The notes beneath the pieces were generated by a model. It worked only from the letters and a program-made list of their open reading frames with translations, had not been told where the DNA came from and ran no database searches. Made by a program: the position numbers and the translations under genes. Shown here piece by piece: positions 9,001-16,082 of a DNA stretch of 22,529 nucleotides (positions within the stretch are counted from its first letter, which is position 1; each line of letters starts with the position of its first letter). Origin of the DNA: a virus; the IMG/VR virus record IMGVR_UViG_3300025641_000046, positions 1 to 22,529 of that record; one strand, 5' to 3'.

Positions 9001-10604
9001 TTCCAAGGTCCGTTGTATTTTTTTGAAACAGGATCGTAATTACTGGGAATTAATACTTTTTTAAGCTTTAAATGATAAGACCTACTAGGAACATTTGAAA
9101 AGTTTTTGCTATCAAATGTTAATCTAGCTACTGCCGTATTAGGATACAGCATTTTACTTTCTACAACTTCCTCTATATGAGCAAGTTGTAGATTACGCAC
9201 ATTCTCCAATCCACCCTTATCACCCTTAACAGAAGGGTCATATTCTGCGCTAAGCTTAATAATTTTAAAAATCACGCCACTTAATTTTTCATTATAAGTG
9301 TTAGATCTTTCAAACTTCACGCTAATATCGAATTGATATGGTGCAGTTGCAAGGCCAGTCAATGAAAATCCAGTCGGGTCGCCAGAAGAATCATTAATAT
9401 TATCTGAAAGTCCAGATGATGCGCTCCAGTAATAGGTACACCCAGAGTTTGGGTCGGCAATGTTGATCATTTTATTTTCCCGATATATGTATATCCCAAA
9501 ATAAACAGTATTATTTACTTGAATAGCTTCTTTATCCTTTTTACCCCCAACAATAACTGTCTTAGATAACTCCCCCTTTAAAGAAAATGTTATTTTAGAT
9601 ACATTTTCATTTAAAACAACATGAGAAACTGTTTTTGCGCCATGATTTTGAGCATCTTCAATAGAAAAATACCTGTCCTTATTATATGGATTTCCCCCAT
9701 AAAGTAGTTGATCATAATCTATAATAGTAGATATATTATTTGATAATATTTTAGAATCTAATTTTCCGCCCATTTTAATGTCGGGAGGCATTTCATCTTC
9801 TTTTTCTGTTAATATGTAATTAAATGTTCCATTACCATCAAGAGCTGTGTTTTTGATTTGTACATCATTTAAAAATATACCTTCTCGTATATCTCCACCA
9901 GATATCGGGCCTCCATATTTACCAACAAAACCCTCAATGGGTCCTTCGGATAATATATCTAAATAAGTTATTTCACTATAAGACTCAAGCTTGACAGATC
10001 GATAACCTCCCTTTTGAGCAATAAACTGAGGAGAGCTATGTAAAGGCATGGTTTTTTTTGCGGCAGATATATTAGTAGAGCCGATTTTAACTCTTCCATA
10101 ACCAATAGGAACCGGAATTCCTTGAGCGGCTCTATTGGTAGCTCCTTGAAGCAAAAAAGATTTGGTTGAAACTGGTGCACTGGGAGTTGGAGACTTTGGG
10201 GGTTTAAAAAGAGCGTTCATTGCAACCTGAGCAACCGCGCCCCAAACTAGAGAAGTAGCAATCGAAGCCATCAAGCCTTTACCAAATACCGTAATCATAA
10301 ATTTACCAACAAAACCTCCGTATGTTTTTGGAACAAGGTGGATTTCTGACTGTTTCAATTGAACGTTATGAAAATCTGTGGTTAAAACATTTTCCTCTAA
10401 ATCTTTTTTTGATTTAATTTTGTTGGGCGATTTTTTGAGAAAATAATAATCATCCCCCTTTAGAGAATGTGTCAATATATAATCAATAAAACCTTTTTGA
10501 TTCGCATCTATAGCACTAACAGCTTCTTGAGCAGAAGACACATCTAATCTCCACTTTTTACCAAAGCGTTTACCTAGCTTTCCGTGAAGATATACCGTTC
10601 TCAT
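6015..10604 (-). CDS. J: Tail tip hub: fusion of lambda I-like and J-like proteins
   Basis: 1529 residues. Residues 1-95 resemble the beta-grasp start of lambda I (YLHGKLGKRFG; IHLVPKTYGG), followed by a hydrophobic segment at 101-133 and an I-like end (AAQGIPVPIGYGRVKIGS, ~159-176). The J part begins near 205 (ILSEGPIEG, 217-225) and has strong lambda J landmarks: LYPNTAV (486-492), RSYHLKLKKVLIPSNYDP (508-525), RYGLGKYAL...DKW (574-590), GITSESQARRLAKW (882-895) and a match to the end of the J hub at 1446-1495 (GSVYYIIG...QLFRVLNV). Two insertions interrupt the J core: ~625-765 and ~985-1440; the latter carries two HGL-type modules and a tryptophan-rich stretch at 1195-1262. The protein ends in a linker (APESPEDLVVTDLTL) where J proteins normally enter their fibronectin domains. 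ATG start with AAGG sites 4 and 11 bases upstream. It forms the baseplate hub below the tail tube and anchors the fibre. Confidence 0.93.
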   Translation of the reverse strand: MRTVYLHGKLGKRFGKKWRLDVSSAQEAVSAIDANQKGFIDYILTHSLKGDDYYFLKKSPNKIKSKKDLEENVLTTDFHNVQLKQSEIHLVPKTYGGFVGKFMITVFGKGLMASIATSLVWGAVAQVAMNALFKPPKSPTPSAPVSTKSFLLQGATNRAAQGIPVPIGYGRVKIGSTNISAAKKTMPLHSSPQFIAQKGGYRSVKLESYSEITYLDILSEGPIEGFVGKYGGPISGGDIREGIFLNDVQIKNTALDGNGTFNYILTEKEDEMPPDIKMGGKLDSKILSNNISTIIDYDQLLYGGNPYNKDRYFSIEDAQNHGAKTVSHVVLNENVSKITFSLKGELSKTVIVGGKKDKEAIQVNNTVYFGIYIYRENKMINIADPNSGCTYYWSASSGLSDNINDSSGDPTGFSLTGLATAPYQFDISVKFERSNTYNEKLSGVIFKIIKLSAEYDPSVKGDKGGLENVRNLQLAHIEEVVESKMLYPNTAVARLTFDSKNFSNVPSRSYHLKLKKVLIPSNYDPVSKKYNGPWNGLFKGQESSSQSIYTISDENKRWTDNPAWVFYDLLTNVRYGLGKYALSQDNVDKWQLYKVAKYCDELVETDYPFDTHNGVPRPFETFNKWDGQGGESGAFHVTVDDRFFDINESGEYQSKNYNSLDKNDIFKLEFGQGDSYRGKKIAFFLYQHSFKNERLNNEQIDIIKMRSAKRQKEYIVEERTVLSANPQTRQILVTGPTFEKSGAEFIGENSGASMVVGACAVQVNHPVLENRFSTNIYLTDKSKALDMINSMTAIFRGMATYAGGKIFATQDAYKKPVMMFNNSSVSKTGFMYSGMNKNKRVTASMVRFNNQHKNFKPDLVYEEDPEAMRKLGYIENETLGFGITSESQARRLAKWILFTSQLETETIKFTAGQEAGYLIPGSVFEVSDEYRAGRDKSGRVLGVYEGREYNLDGQGIEVKSPYLVIDKSIKECPSVSNIELAISCGLSSENNSLMKERVSSYNIHNTEEDQDIEIESVSAPQILRFNGSVSSIKTVNAQNIEQSKTIITNINYKKDFTVDTNTNIIKSFNHGLDEAEEIAFVSEGILPGGIEEGFIYKVTDLTKHTFKIYKFNSEDTVNIFDIGKDRFLNKGGDHYFMYKNNDKLQDALNQIHIGAPYSIKGLIGTRDSVDWTQEQFEIVGAQEQQNQEFLQSDFLGFVSADNEWIFSPTLEWVYIEQLRTKVSNLDQMWLFEKDIGWFWTNNIIKDSYWYVLSINKWVAVQYASSAKQIIESLFVYENPQEKQLLIGDMYQLGDSKLLPVVRINQYGYYLSLVDSIEVEDVITEDFNQEEVVDVQIDFNENPGYHTSGIKEFHSVSSSDSVQGEDSVLIEFFDGHGLDIEGNNTLYIENVNSSNSSFNSSLNNRWSVVYVNENAVEIVNSSSEKTILDSIQYSDFQKLEGQESIGSVYYIIGPDSRIQRNLEGQLFRVLNVKEIAENQFEVTGLEYNSSKFDFIDKKGVSRKPRSPIPPQADMDAPESPEDLVVTDLTL

Positions 10605-10620
10605 TTTACCTTAAACCTTG
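10605..10620 (-). promoter_or_regulatory. Tandem Shine-Dalgarno sites of the J gene
   Basis: The 21-base gap after the K-like stop reads AAGGTTTAAGGTAAA before the ATG at 10604-10602. The two AAGG cores lie 11 and 4 bases from the start codon. The same spacing occurs in front of the tape measure gene, while most other genes here have no clear site. The more distant core is probably the more useful one, because 4 bases is short. Confidence 0.6.
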
Positions 10621-10625
10621 TATAT

Positions 10626-11006
10626 CTATACACCTACATTCTCATATAAGTAAAACTCATTATCTCTTATGCTATATATGATAAACGGAATACACAATTC
10701 TTCACAACATTTCTTGTCATAAGGAGATGGATCACAACTTCCAATACAGTGAGAATGAAATACGTACACCACATCATAATCAACCAAAACCCTCGGGTTT
10801 AATATAAAGCTCGTTTGTTTTTTATCGCTCAGGTTTTCACAATCAAGGATATGGGGTTCACCCGCGAATTCGTAAACTATTCCGCAGACTTCTTGATTCG
10901 TTTTTTGTTTAGATATTTCGCGTATTTGATCAAGAATACTTTGAGAAAGTTTACTCGATATTATACTTTTCTGTTCCTGGAAACCCGCCAAATCGTAAGC
11001 CTTCAT
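10626..11006 (-). CDS. K: Tail assembly protein K-like JAMM peptidase
   Basis: 126 residues from the ATG at 11006. The JAMM/MPN+ zinc metalloprotease signature is complete: Glu39 (NQEVCGIVY), then His84-Ser85-His86, seven residues, Ser94, two residues, Asp97. In lambda K this type of domain is followed by an NlpC/P60 cysteine peptidase domain; here the protein ends after the JAMM fold, so that half is absent or encoded elsewhere. The start overlaps the L-like gene by 56 bases in another frame; a TTG at 11051 would add 15 residues but deepen the overlap, so I prefer the ATG. There is no good Shine-Dalgarno site, consistent with coupling to L. The stop is TAG. Likely role: processing or maturation of the tail tip, possibly aiding cell wall passage (inferred from the family). 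Confidence 0.88.
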   Translation of the reverse strand: MKAYDLAGFQEQKSIISSKLSQSILDQIREISKQKTNQEVCGIVYEFAGEPHILDCENLSDKKQTSFILNPRVLVDYDVVYVFHSHCIGSCDPSPYDKKCCEELCIPFIIYSIRDNEFYLYENVGV

Positions 11007-11988
11007 ATGTAGAATCTTTTTTATTAAAGTCGCCAAGTTCTTGAGACTCAAATCTTTTCTTGCATGCCGTTAAAGTTTTTTGACATTCATCCCTCAACCA
11101 ATAATCTCTATCAATAAAAGGATGATGTTGTTCGGGCCTTGAGTGAGTTTGCGAGCAAATGAATACGCTGATTGTTTTTTGATATGGATTTTTTGTGTTT
11201 AACGGCGAAACTTTTACAATATCTCCGAGCTGATAACCACCCTCCTTCAACTTGGTCCACTCAGGAACATCATCAGAGTCCGCATATAAAGAAGCGTTAG
11301 CAACACCTCCTGAACCATTGTATCCAAAACCTTCAGTAAGAGATCTGCCGTCAATAGTCTCAATTGGCAAACCTTTGTAACCGCATCCAATATCACACCT
11401 ATAAGTCCAATTGCAATAATCAGAAAGAACAATTCGTGCCGGAACAAAAGCTTCATCAAGTTCAAGTACAGAAACAAGTTCAAGCTCAATCATTGTTTTA
11501 TCTTCAGATGTTTTTCTGTTCACAAAAAATACATCATCATTAAACTGCGAATCTGGATCCGACTCGCCAAATGGATTTACTCCATCCTGAAAATTTTCCG
11601 CATCAAGAAATCTTGCAAATGTACGCTTTCTTGTAACCTTGCAATTAACAAAATCTTCGTTAGAATAAAATATTTTAGAAAATAACCCCTCTGGATTAGC
11701 TATTTGCATTTTTGGCCTCGGCAGTGTTCCGTCCGACTTCGCTTCAAATCCATCAATTTTGATGGGTAATGGTTGATAAGAATATCCCTGCCAAACAATT
11801 GGGTTTGAGCCATTTATCATTGGGCAGAATCTATACACAGGTTCAGCTCCTATATTGACTCCGTATAAATCTTTTAATTCGTCAAAATTAGCTTGAAGAT
11901 TGCTAAAATCTAGTTCATACAAATCTATCAACGCGTCAGGCGTTAATGTAAACAATTGTTTATTTAAATTTGATTGTGGTTTTGGCAT
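10951..11988 (-). CDS. L: Minor tail protein L-like, probable Fe-S protein
   Basis: 345 residues. The L family is recognised by a cysteine-containing C-terminal half: YCNWTYRCDIGCGYKG (191-206; Cys192, Cys198, Cys202), ECQKTLTACKKRF (301-313; Cys302, Cys309) and RFGGFPG (332-338) at the end. Lambda L is known to bind an iron-sulfur cluster through C-terminal cysteines; these residues are the likely equivalents (inference). Between the two cysteine groups (~215-298) is extra sequence with a W-x-x-L..GGYQLGDIV...CSQTHS..P...YW pattern like the sugar-binding-like modules of the fibre. The ATG lies 2 bases after the upstream stop, with no clear ribosome site. Expected to join the tip between the M-like and J proteins. 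Confidence 0.9.
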   Translation of the reverse strand: MPKPQSNLNKQLFTLTPDALIDLYELDFSNLQANFDELKDLYGVNIGAEPVYRFCPMINGSNPIVWQGYSYQPLPIKIDGFEAKSDGTLPRPKMQIANPEGLFSKIFYSNEDFVNCKVTRKRTFARFLDAENFQDGVNPFGESDPDSQFNDDVFFVNRKTSEDKTMIELELVSVLELDEAFVPARIVLSDYCNWTYRCDIGCGYKGLPIETIDGRSLTEGFGYNGSGGVANASLYADSDDVPEWTKLKEGGYQLGDIVKVSPLNTKNPYQKTISVFICSQTHSRPEQHHPFIDRDYWLRDECQKTLTACKKRFESQELGDFNKKDSTYEGLRFGGFPGTEKYNIE

Positions 11989-11990
11989 AG

Positions 11991-14303
11991 TTAAGAACTT
12001 ATATATATATTAACCAAAGACTCAACAATTTTATATACAGAAGAATTAGAAATCGCAAGAAGCGACCCATATCCCTGGTCATACGGTATAGAAGATGCAT
12101 AAAATTCCGCATCAATTTCGTCCACAAAAACTATATCATCCAAAGATCCCGATTCTTGATTCACAGAGCTTACCCCGACAAAACGATCTGTATTTTCTCC
12201 CTCAAATACAACACACCAATATGCAGTTTTTCCTGCTGGAATTTTATTTGTTTTATTATTTTCAATAAATTGCTCAACCAAAAACCTTGGATGATACGCA
12301 AAATAATCAGGCATACCCAACTGAGATCTTGCCATTGAAGTTATAACACCTCTATTGTTTTGAAAAAATTTATTTGCCACACCGTTATATGTATCTGTCA
12401 AATATCGATCTCCATCTGGTCTTACAACGGTAAATATTTCTCCTCCGGCCAGTCCTTCTGTATAAGACTTCGACATCCTCACAGTTTTATTTGCCAAGTC
12501 AAACGGCAAAGACGTGTCAGACGGCAAGGTGAAAATAAAATCATCAGCAATCAAATCGTCTTGTATGATCATTGATATATCAGCATTGCCATTTTGAGTT
12601 AATATCGAAAACTCAACATTATCATTATAAAAAACCATTGCGTCGACATCAATAGTTTCATCTCCACCATTTTTTGCATACATTCTTTTCTTAACGCGGT
12701 CATCAATTTTTATTTCTTCCCCAATCCCCTGGATTGAAAACTGAACAGGGGACTCGCAAAGTAATTCGCCAGCAATAGGCATAATCGGAGTGATTATATT
12801 ATCCACTTGACTTGCGGACATCTCAATTGGATATTGCTCGAATTTTGCGCTTATACTATGATTGTTTTTATAGTTGTAAGTGTGTGTCCATTCTTGGCAT
12901 ACGAAATTTTTCAATCGTTCGTACGGAGCAGGTGGATTAAATTGAAAAGGAATTGCGCCGTAATGTTGTTCAAGAAAATGAAGTATTGCGCGAGCTTCTG
13001 CATCATCACGGTTGTTAAAATTCAGTTCCAAAGTCAACAAGCTTTCATTTATTCCATCTCGATATATTTGACTATACCCGGCCCCCATTCCAATTTCATT
13101 TAATCGAGGCTTCTGAGAAACACTTAAAGTTAAAGACGGCTTCCAGAAAAACTTCCTAGACCAACAATCAGTATTTACATCAAGATGATATCCATAATTC
13201 CTATTCCATTCTGTTTGTGTAGCGGTTGGATTTTTTCCTGCATACGATTGATCGCCATACCAATAATAAAACTTCTTGTTTTCTACATTATAAACAATAT
13301 CATTTTTTTCGTAATATTCGCTATTAGAATATTCATCTATATCAGCAACAAAAAGACCATCTAATTTTTTTAGTATTGAAGTATCTAAATTTCTAAGTTT
13401 TACAGATATATCATTATCATTTTCAAAATTTAAATCGTGAGTCCAGTCGTTACAATAGAATGTTTTACTTTGAATTTCTGTATTGTCATATGGATGAAAT
13501 GTTGAATCACCGTCCCATTGAAACCCTGAAATTCCTTGACTGTATCTTAAATTAGGAGAAGGTACATCCTGCTCATGCTGACCTTGATGATTTTCAAGAA
13601 AATGAACAATTGCATTTGTTTCTCTATTGGTTCTGTTTTTGAATTTTAAATCAACCTCTATATTCAAGCTATTGATATTTTTGGGTTGCAAGATATAGTA
13701 ACCATTACCATATTCATATTTATAATTGTTTGCGCGAAAATTAACTGTGCTACCATAATCAGCATCAAAGAAAAATTCATCGTGCGCCCATACATTTGTA
13801 TTATCAGATGGCTCTGCATTAATCGCGGTGACCGTCAATTCATTTGGACCAGCTGGCTCGATATTCTTAAATGACCCCTCGACAGGCAAAACATTTATAA
13901 CTGATCCATTCAAATCAGGATTGCCATTCAGTGATGATACGTCACTCTTAACATCAACAACTTTATATATACCGTCGTTATTTCCAGTTGATCCATCAAT
14001 ATTCAATAAATGCCCAACCTTTATTTCTGCGCCAGGAACATCAAGCAAATTAAATGTATCCAAAATGTAATGACTCTGACCATCACTAGTCATTGGTCCA
14101 TCAGGAATCAAAGACAATCGATTATTATCTTGTATAAAAATTCCCGCACCATCAACAGCATCTTGCCTCGCATAATAAAACAAACCATCGCCTGTATAAT
14201 ATACAAAATCAAACTTTTTATAATCAACTCCTGTTTGATAATCGCCGGAATAATTTGACACATGGGTCAAATACTCAGACTTGAATAAATTACCTATAGA
14301 CAT
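11991..14303 (-). CDS. Minor tail protein with two lambda M-like domains
   Basis: 770 residues, against roughly 110 for lambda M. Residues ~378-490 match M well: FFWKPS, PRLNEIGMGAGYSQ (399-412), DGIN, AILHFLEQHYGA (439-450), CQEWTH (469-474) and a final KFEQ. Residues ~171-306 repeat this plan: YKYEYGNGYYILQPKNI, AIVHFLENHQG (231-241) and CNDWTH (284-289). The N-terminal ~170 residues and the linker at ~325-370 contain Y-x-x-xDxVY...W modules like those in the fibre. The C-terminal ~270 residues (500-770) are beta-rich in appearance and I do not recognise them. The ATG overlaps the upstream stop by one base (TAATG), so translation is probably coupled. Its place after the tube-like proteins and before L fits M, which acts at the tail tip. 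Confidence 0.82.
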   Translation of the reverse strand: MSIGNLFKSEYLTHVSNYSGDYQTGVDYKKFDFVYYTGDGLFYYARQDAVDGAGIFIQDNNRLSLIPDGPMTSDGQSHYILDTFNLLDVPGAEIKVGHLLNIDGSTGNNDGIYKVVDVKSDVSSLNGNPDLNGSVINVLPVEGSFKNIEPAGPNELTVTAINAEPSDNTNVWAHDEFFFDADYGSTVNFRANNYKYEYGNGYYILQPKNINSLNIEVDLKFKNRTNRETNAIVHFLENHQGQHEQDVPSPNLRYSQGISGFQWDGDSTFHPYDNTEIQSKTFYCNDWTHDLNFENDNDISVKLRNLDTSILKKLDGLFVADIDEYSNSEYYEKNDIVYNVENKKFYYWYGDQSYAGKNPTATQTEWNRNYGYHLDVNTDCWSRKFFWKPSLTLSVSQKPRLNEIGMGAGYSQIYRDGINESLLTLELNFNNRDDAEARAILHFLEQHYGAIPFQFNPPAPYERLKNFVCQEWTHTYNYKNNHSISAKFEQYPIEMSASQVDNIITPIMPIAGELLCESPVQFSIQGIGEEIKIDDRVKKRMYAKNGGDETIDVDAMVFYNDNVEFSILTQNGNADISMIIQDDLIADDFIFTLPSDTSLPFDLANKTVRMSKSYTEGLAGGEIFTVVRPDGDRYLTDTYNGVANKFFQNNRGVITSMARSQLGMPDYFAYHPRFLVEQFIENNKTNKIPAGKTAYWCVVFEGENTDRFVGVSSVNQESGSLDDIVFVDEIDAEFYASSIPYDQGYGSLLAISNSSVYKIVESLVNIYISS

Positions 14304-15205
14304 TACTTCACAATTTCTTTTATGGTTATATTGCCTTTTGCATATTGTCCCTCGGATATATTCATCGACTGACTTTGTATTTTGCCACTTGCAGAAAATC
14401 GCGCAATTCTTTCTCCCTGTAGAGACAATAAGAATGCATCTATTTTTGAATCGCTCAGGCCAAACGGACTAGTAGATTTTTGTTGATCGCCGTAGACATT
14501 CAAGCGCTCAACCATTTCATTTGACTCGATAGTCATTTCCTTCTCGATACTGCCAACAGACACCCTTACAGGTACTGTTCCATCTGCGCGAGTGTTTATT
14601 GATGTATGTTCATTTGCTCGGATATGACTATGAACTTTTCTATTCACAACTATATTATATTTTAAACTTGCAATCTCAAAATCATCCTGGCCACCAGCGC
14701 TCGCAGAAATTCCGCCAAACGACTTTAATGAATGCGCGAAATCAATTTCACTTTTACTGAACCTTCTATCAATCTCTCTTTCAACACTACCATATATATC
14801 ATAACTTGCATTAGCGCGAACAATTTGAAAAGGGCTCATATCAAAACTAAAAGACTTAAGATACATGTTATCAAATTTATATCGACCAACTAAATTATCA
14901 TTTATAGGTTGCTCGCTCATACCTTCTGCAATTTCAAACAATCTGCTTATTGTGTTTGGATTGCCACCCTCGGTAAACTGTTCGGCAGATATAAAAAACG
15001 ATACCTCCAACTGACCGCGCAATCCTTGAGTCGGCGCGAATTTAACAAATTCAGTTTTTGCGCCCAATATATTTTGATCAAAATCACCATACACTCGCTC
15101 AACTTCTAAATTTGGAGCAATCGACAAACTCGCGCTATTCGCAAACAACTCTTTGCCGCCAATAGATATTTTACCATCCTCGAATCTTAACAATGGATCG
15201 CTCAT
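14303..15205 (-). CDS. Tail-tube-like structural protein, second of a pair
   Basis: 300 residues, rich in beta-strand-like alternation, with no signal peptide or membrane segment. It shares its plan with the gene before it: a LRGQLEVSFFISAEQF segment in the first third, KSFSFDMSPFQIVRANASYDIYGS in the middle (shown here only as KSFSFDMSPFQ...DIYGS), and SQSMNISEGQYAKGNITIK at the C-terminus. These align loosely with LKGNFSIARKMVSAD, SRYSVNCSVGEIP...TVYGS and SESVNSSTEQEMSISLTYK in the neighbour. Tail-tube folds have this kind of repetitive beta pattern, but no specific family motif is decisive. It starts 2 bases after the previous stop and has no strong ribosome site. Possible roles: tube protein, tube-tip adaptor (distal tail protein), or an uncommon minor tail protein. 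Confidence 0.72.
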   Translation of the reverse strand: MSDPLLRFEDGKISIGGKELFANSASLSIAPNLEVERVYGDFDQNILGAKTEFVKFAPTQGLRGQLEVSFFISAEQFTEGGNPNTISRLFEIAEGMSEQPINDNLVGRYKFDNMYLKSFSFDMSPFQIVRANASYDIYGSVEREIDRRFSKSEIDFAHSLKSFGGISASAGGQDDFEIASLKYNIVVNRKVHSHIRANEHTSINTRADGTVPVRVSVGSIEKEMTIESNEMVERLNVYGDQQKSTSPFGLSDSKIDAFLLSLQGERIARFSASGKIQSQSMNISEGQYAKGNITIKEIVK

Positions 15206-15207
15206 TT

Positions 15208-16080
15208 TTAATTGTGTAGTGTTTCGTACCCTTTGTATGTTAAAGATATACTCATTTCTTGTTCTGTACTACTGTTTACGCTTTCGCTAATCAAACGAAC
15301 ATTCTTACCAACAAAACTATTTATTATATCTGTTGGCGATTGAGCATCAAATATTTCGATACTCACATCACTTTTCGGTGCAGCTTGTATTCGGTCTTTT
15401 ATTTCTCGTATTTCATAATCATCAGCAATGATAGTAAAATTGATATCAGTTTCTATAGGATATTGTGTGTCGATTTGTATTGGATCTAAATTTTTTGTAT
15501 CCGCAGTGCCAGCATTCCAATCATCAACACTTCCTTTGGGTAGTGCATATATTGGTTGAGTATTGATTGCTCGACTGTAACTAAAATCACTGATCGCATC
15601 GATTGTAAAATCACTCACGGTGACACGCATGCTCGATTGATCAGGATATCGTATGGGTGGATGAGTTTTGGTTGCTGTACTTGCCGCGACATCCTTGCCC
15701 AAACTACCATAAACAGTTATGTCCACCTGAATATCAGGAATTTCACCGACACTACAATTTACACTGTATCTCGAAATTCTACCTTTTGTAAAACCAAATC
15801 CTTTTGTGTTGTTATCATACAATATTACACCCTCTATTTCTCGTTCATCTAGAATGTATTGTCCAAAAGAATTTGTTTCTAACAATGGATCTGCGCTAAC
15901 CATTTTTCTTGCGATGCTAAAATTGCCCTTTAATGGACTATCTATTGTTGCATCAATAAATCCCACACCGGCAACTCGAACTGGTTTTTCGCTTATGCCG
16001 TAATTACCATCAACACTTTGTACGCCTAGCAATTGATAGCCGTTGACAATTACTTTTTGTTCGTAATTTGAATAACTCAT
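15208..16080 (-). CDS. Tail-tube-like structural protein, first of a pair
   Basis: 290 residues from the ATG at 16080. An in-frame TTG at 16086 overlaps the tape measure stop (TTGA) and would add two residues. An AGGAGG core lies 18 bases before the ATG and 12 before the TTG, so neither start is perfectly placed. The protein opens with VNGYQLLGVQSVDGNYGI and carries the central motif SRYSVNCSVGEIPDIQVD followed by TVYGSLG, then a second beta-rich half ending in MSISLTYKGYE. It looks like a paralogue of the following gene. In lambda the tube gene lies upstream of the tape measure; here this protein lies downstream, so it may be a tip-proximal ring rather than the main tube. That is inference from position. 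Confidence 0.75.
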   Translation of the reverse strand: MSYSNYEQKVIVNGYQLLGVQSVDGNYGISEKPVRVAGVGFIDATIDSPLKGNFSIARKMVSADPLLETNSFGQYILDEREIEGVILYDNNTKGFGFTKGRISRYSVNCSVGEIPDIQVDITVYGSLGKDVAASTATKTHPPIRYPDQSSMRVTVSDFTIDAISDFSYSRAINTQPIYALPKGSVDDWNAGTADTKNLDPIQIDTQYPIETDINFTIIADDYEIREIKDRIQAAPKSDVSIEIFDAQSPTDIINSFVGKNVRLISESVNSSTEQEMSISLTYKGYETLHN

Positions 16081-16082
16081 GA

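Noticed and set aside
11990-12012. AT-rich tract as a promoter
   Set aside because: It is coding sequence for the last residues of the M-like protein; no -35/-10 pair with proper spacing could be supported.
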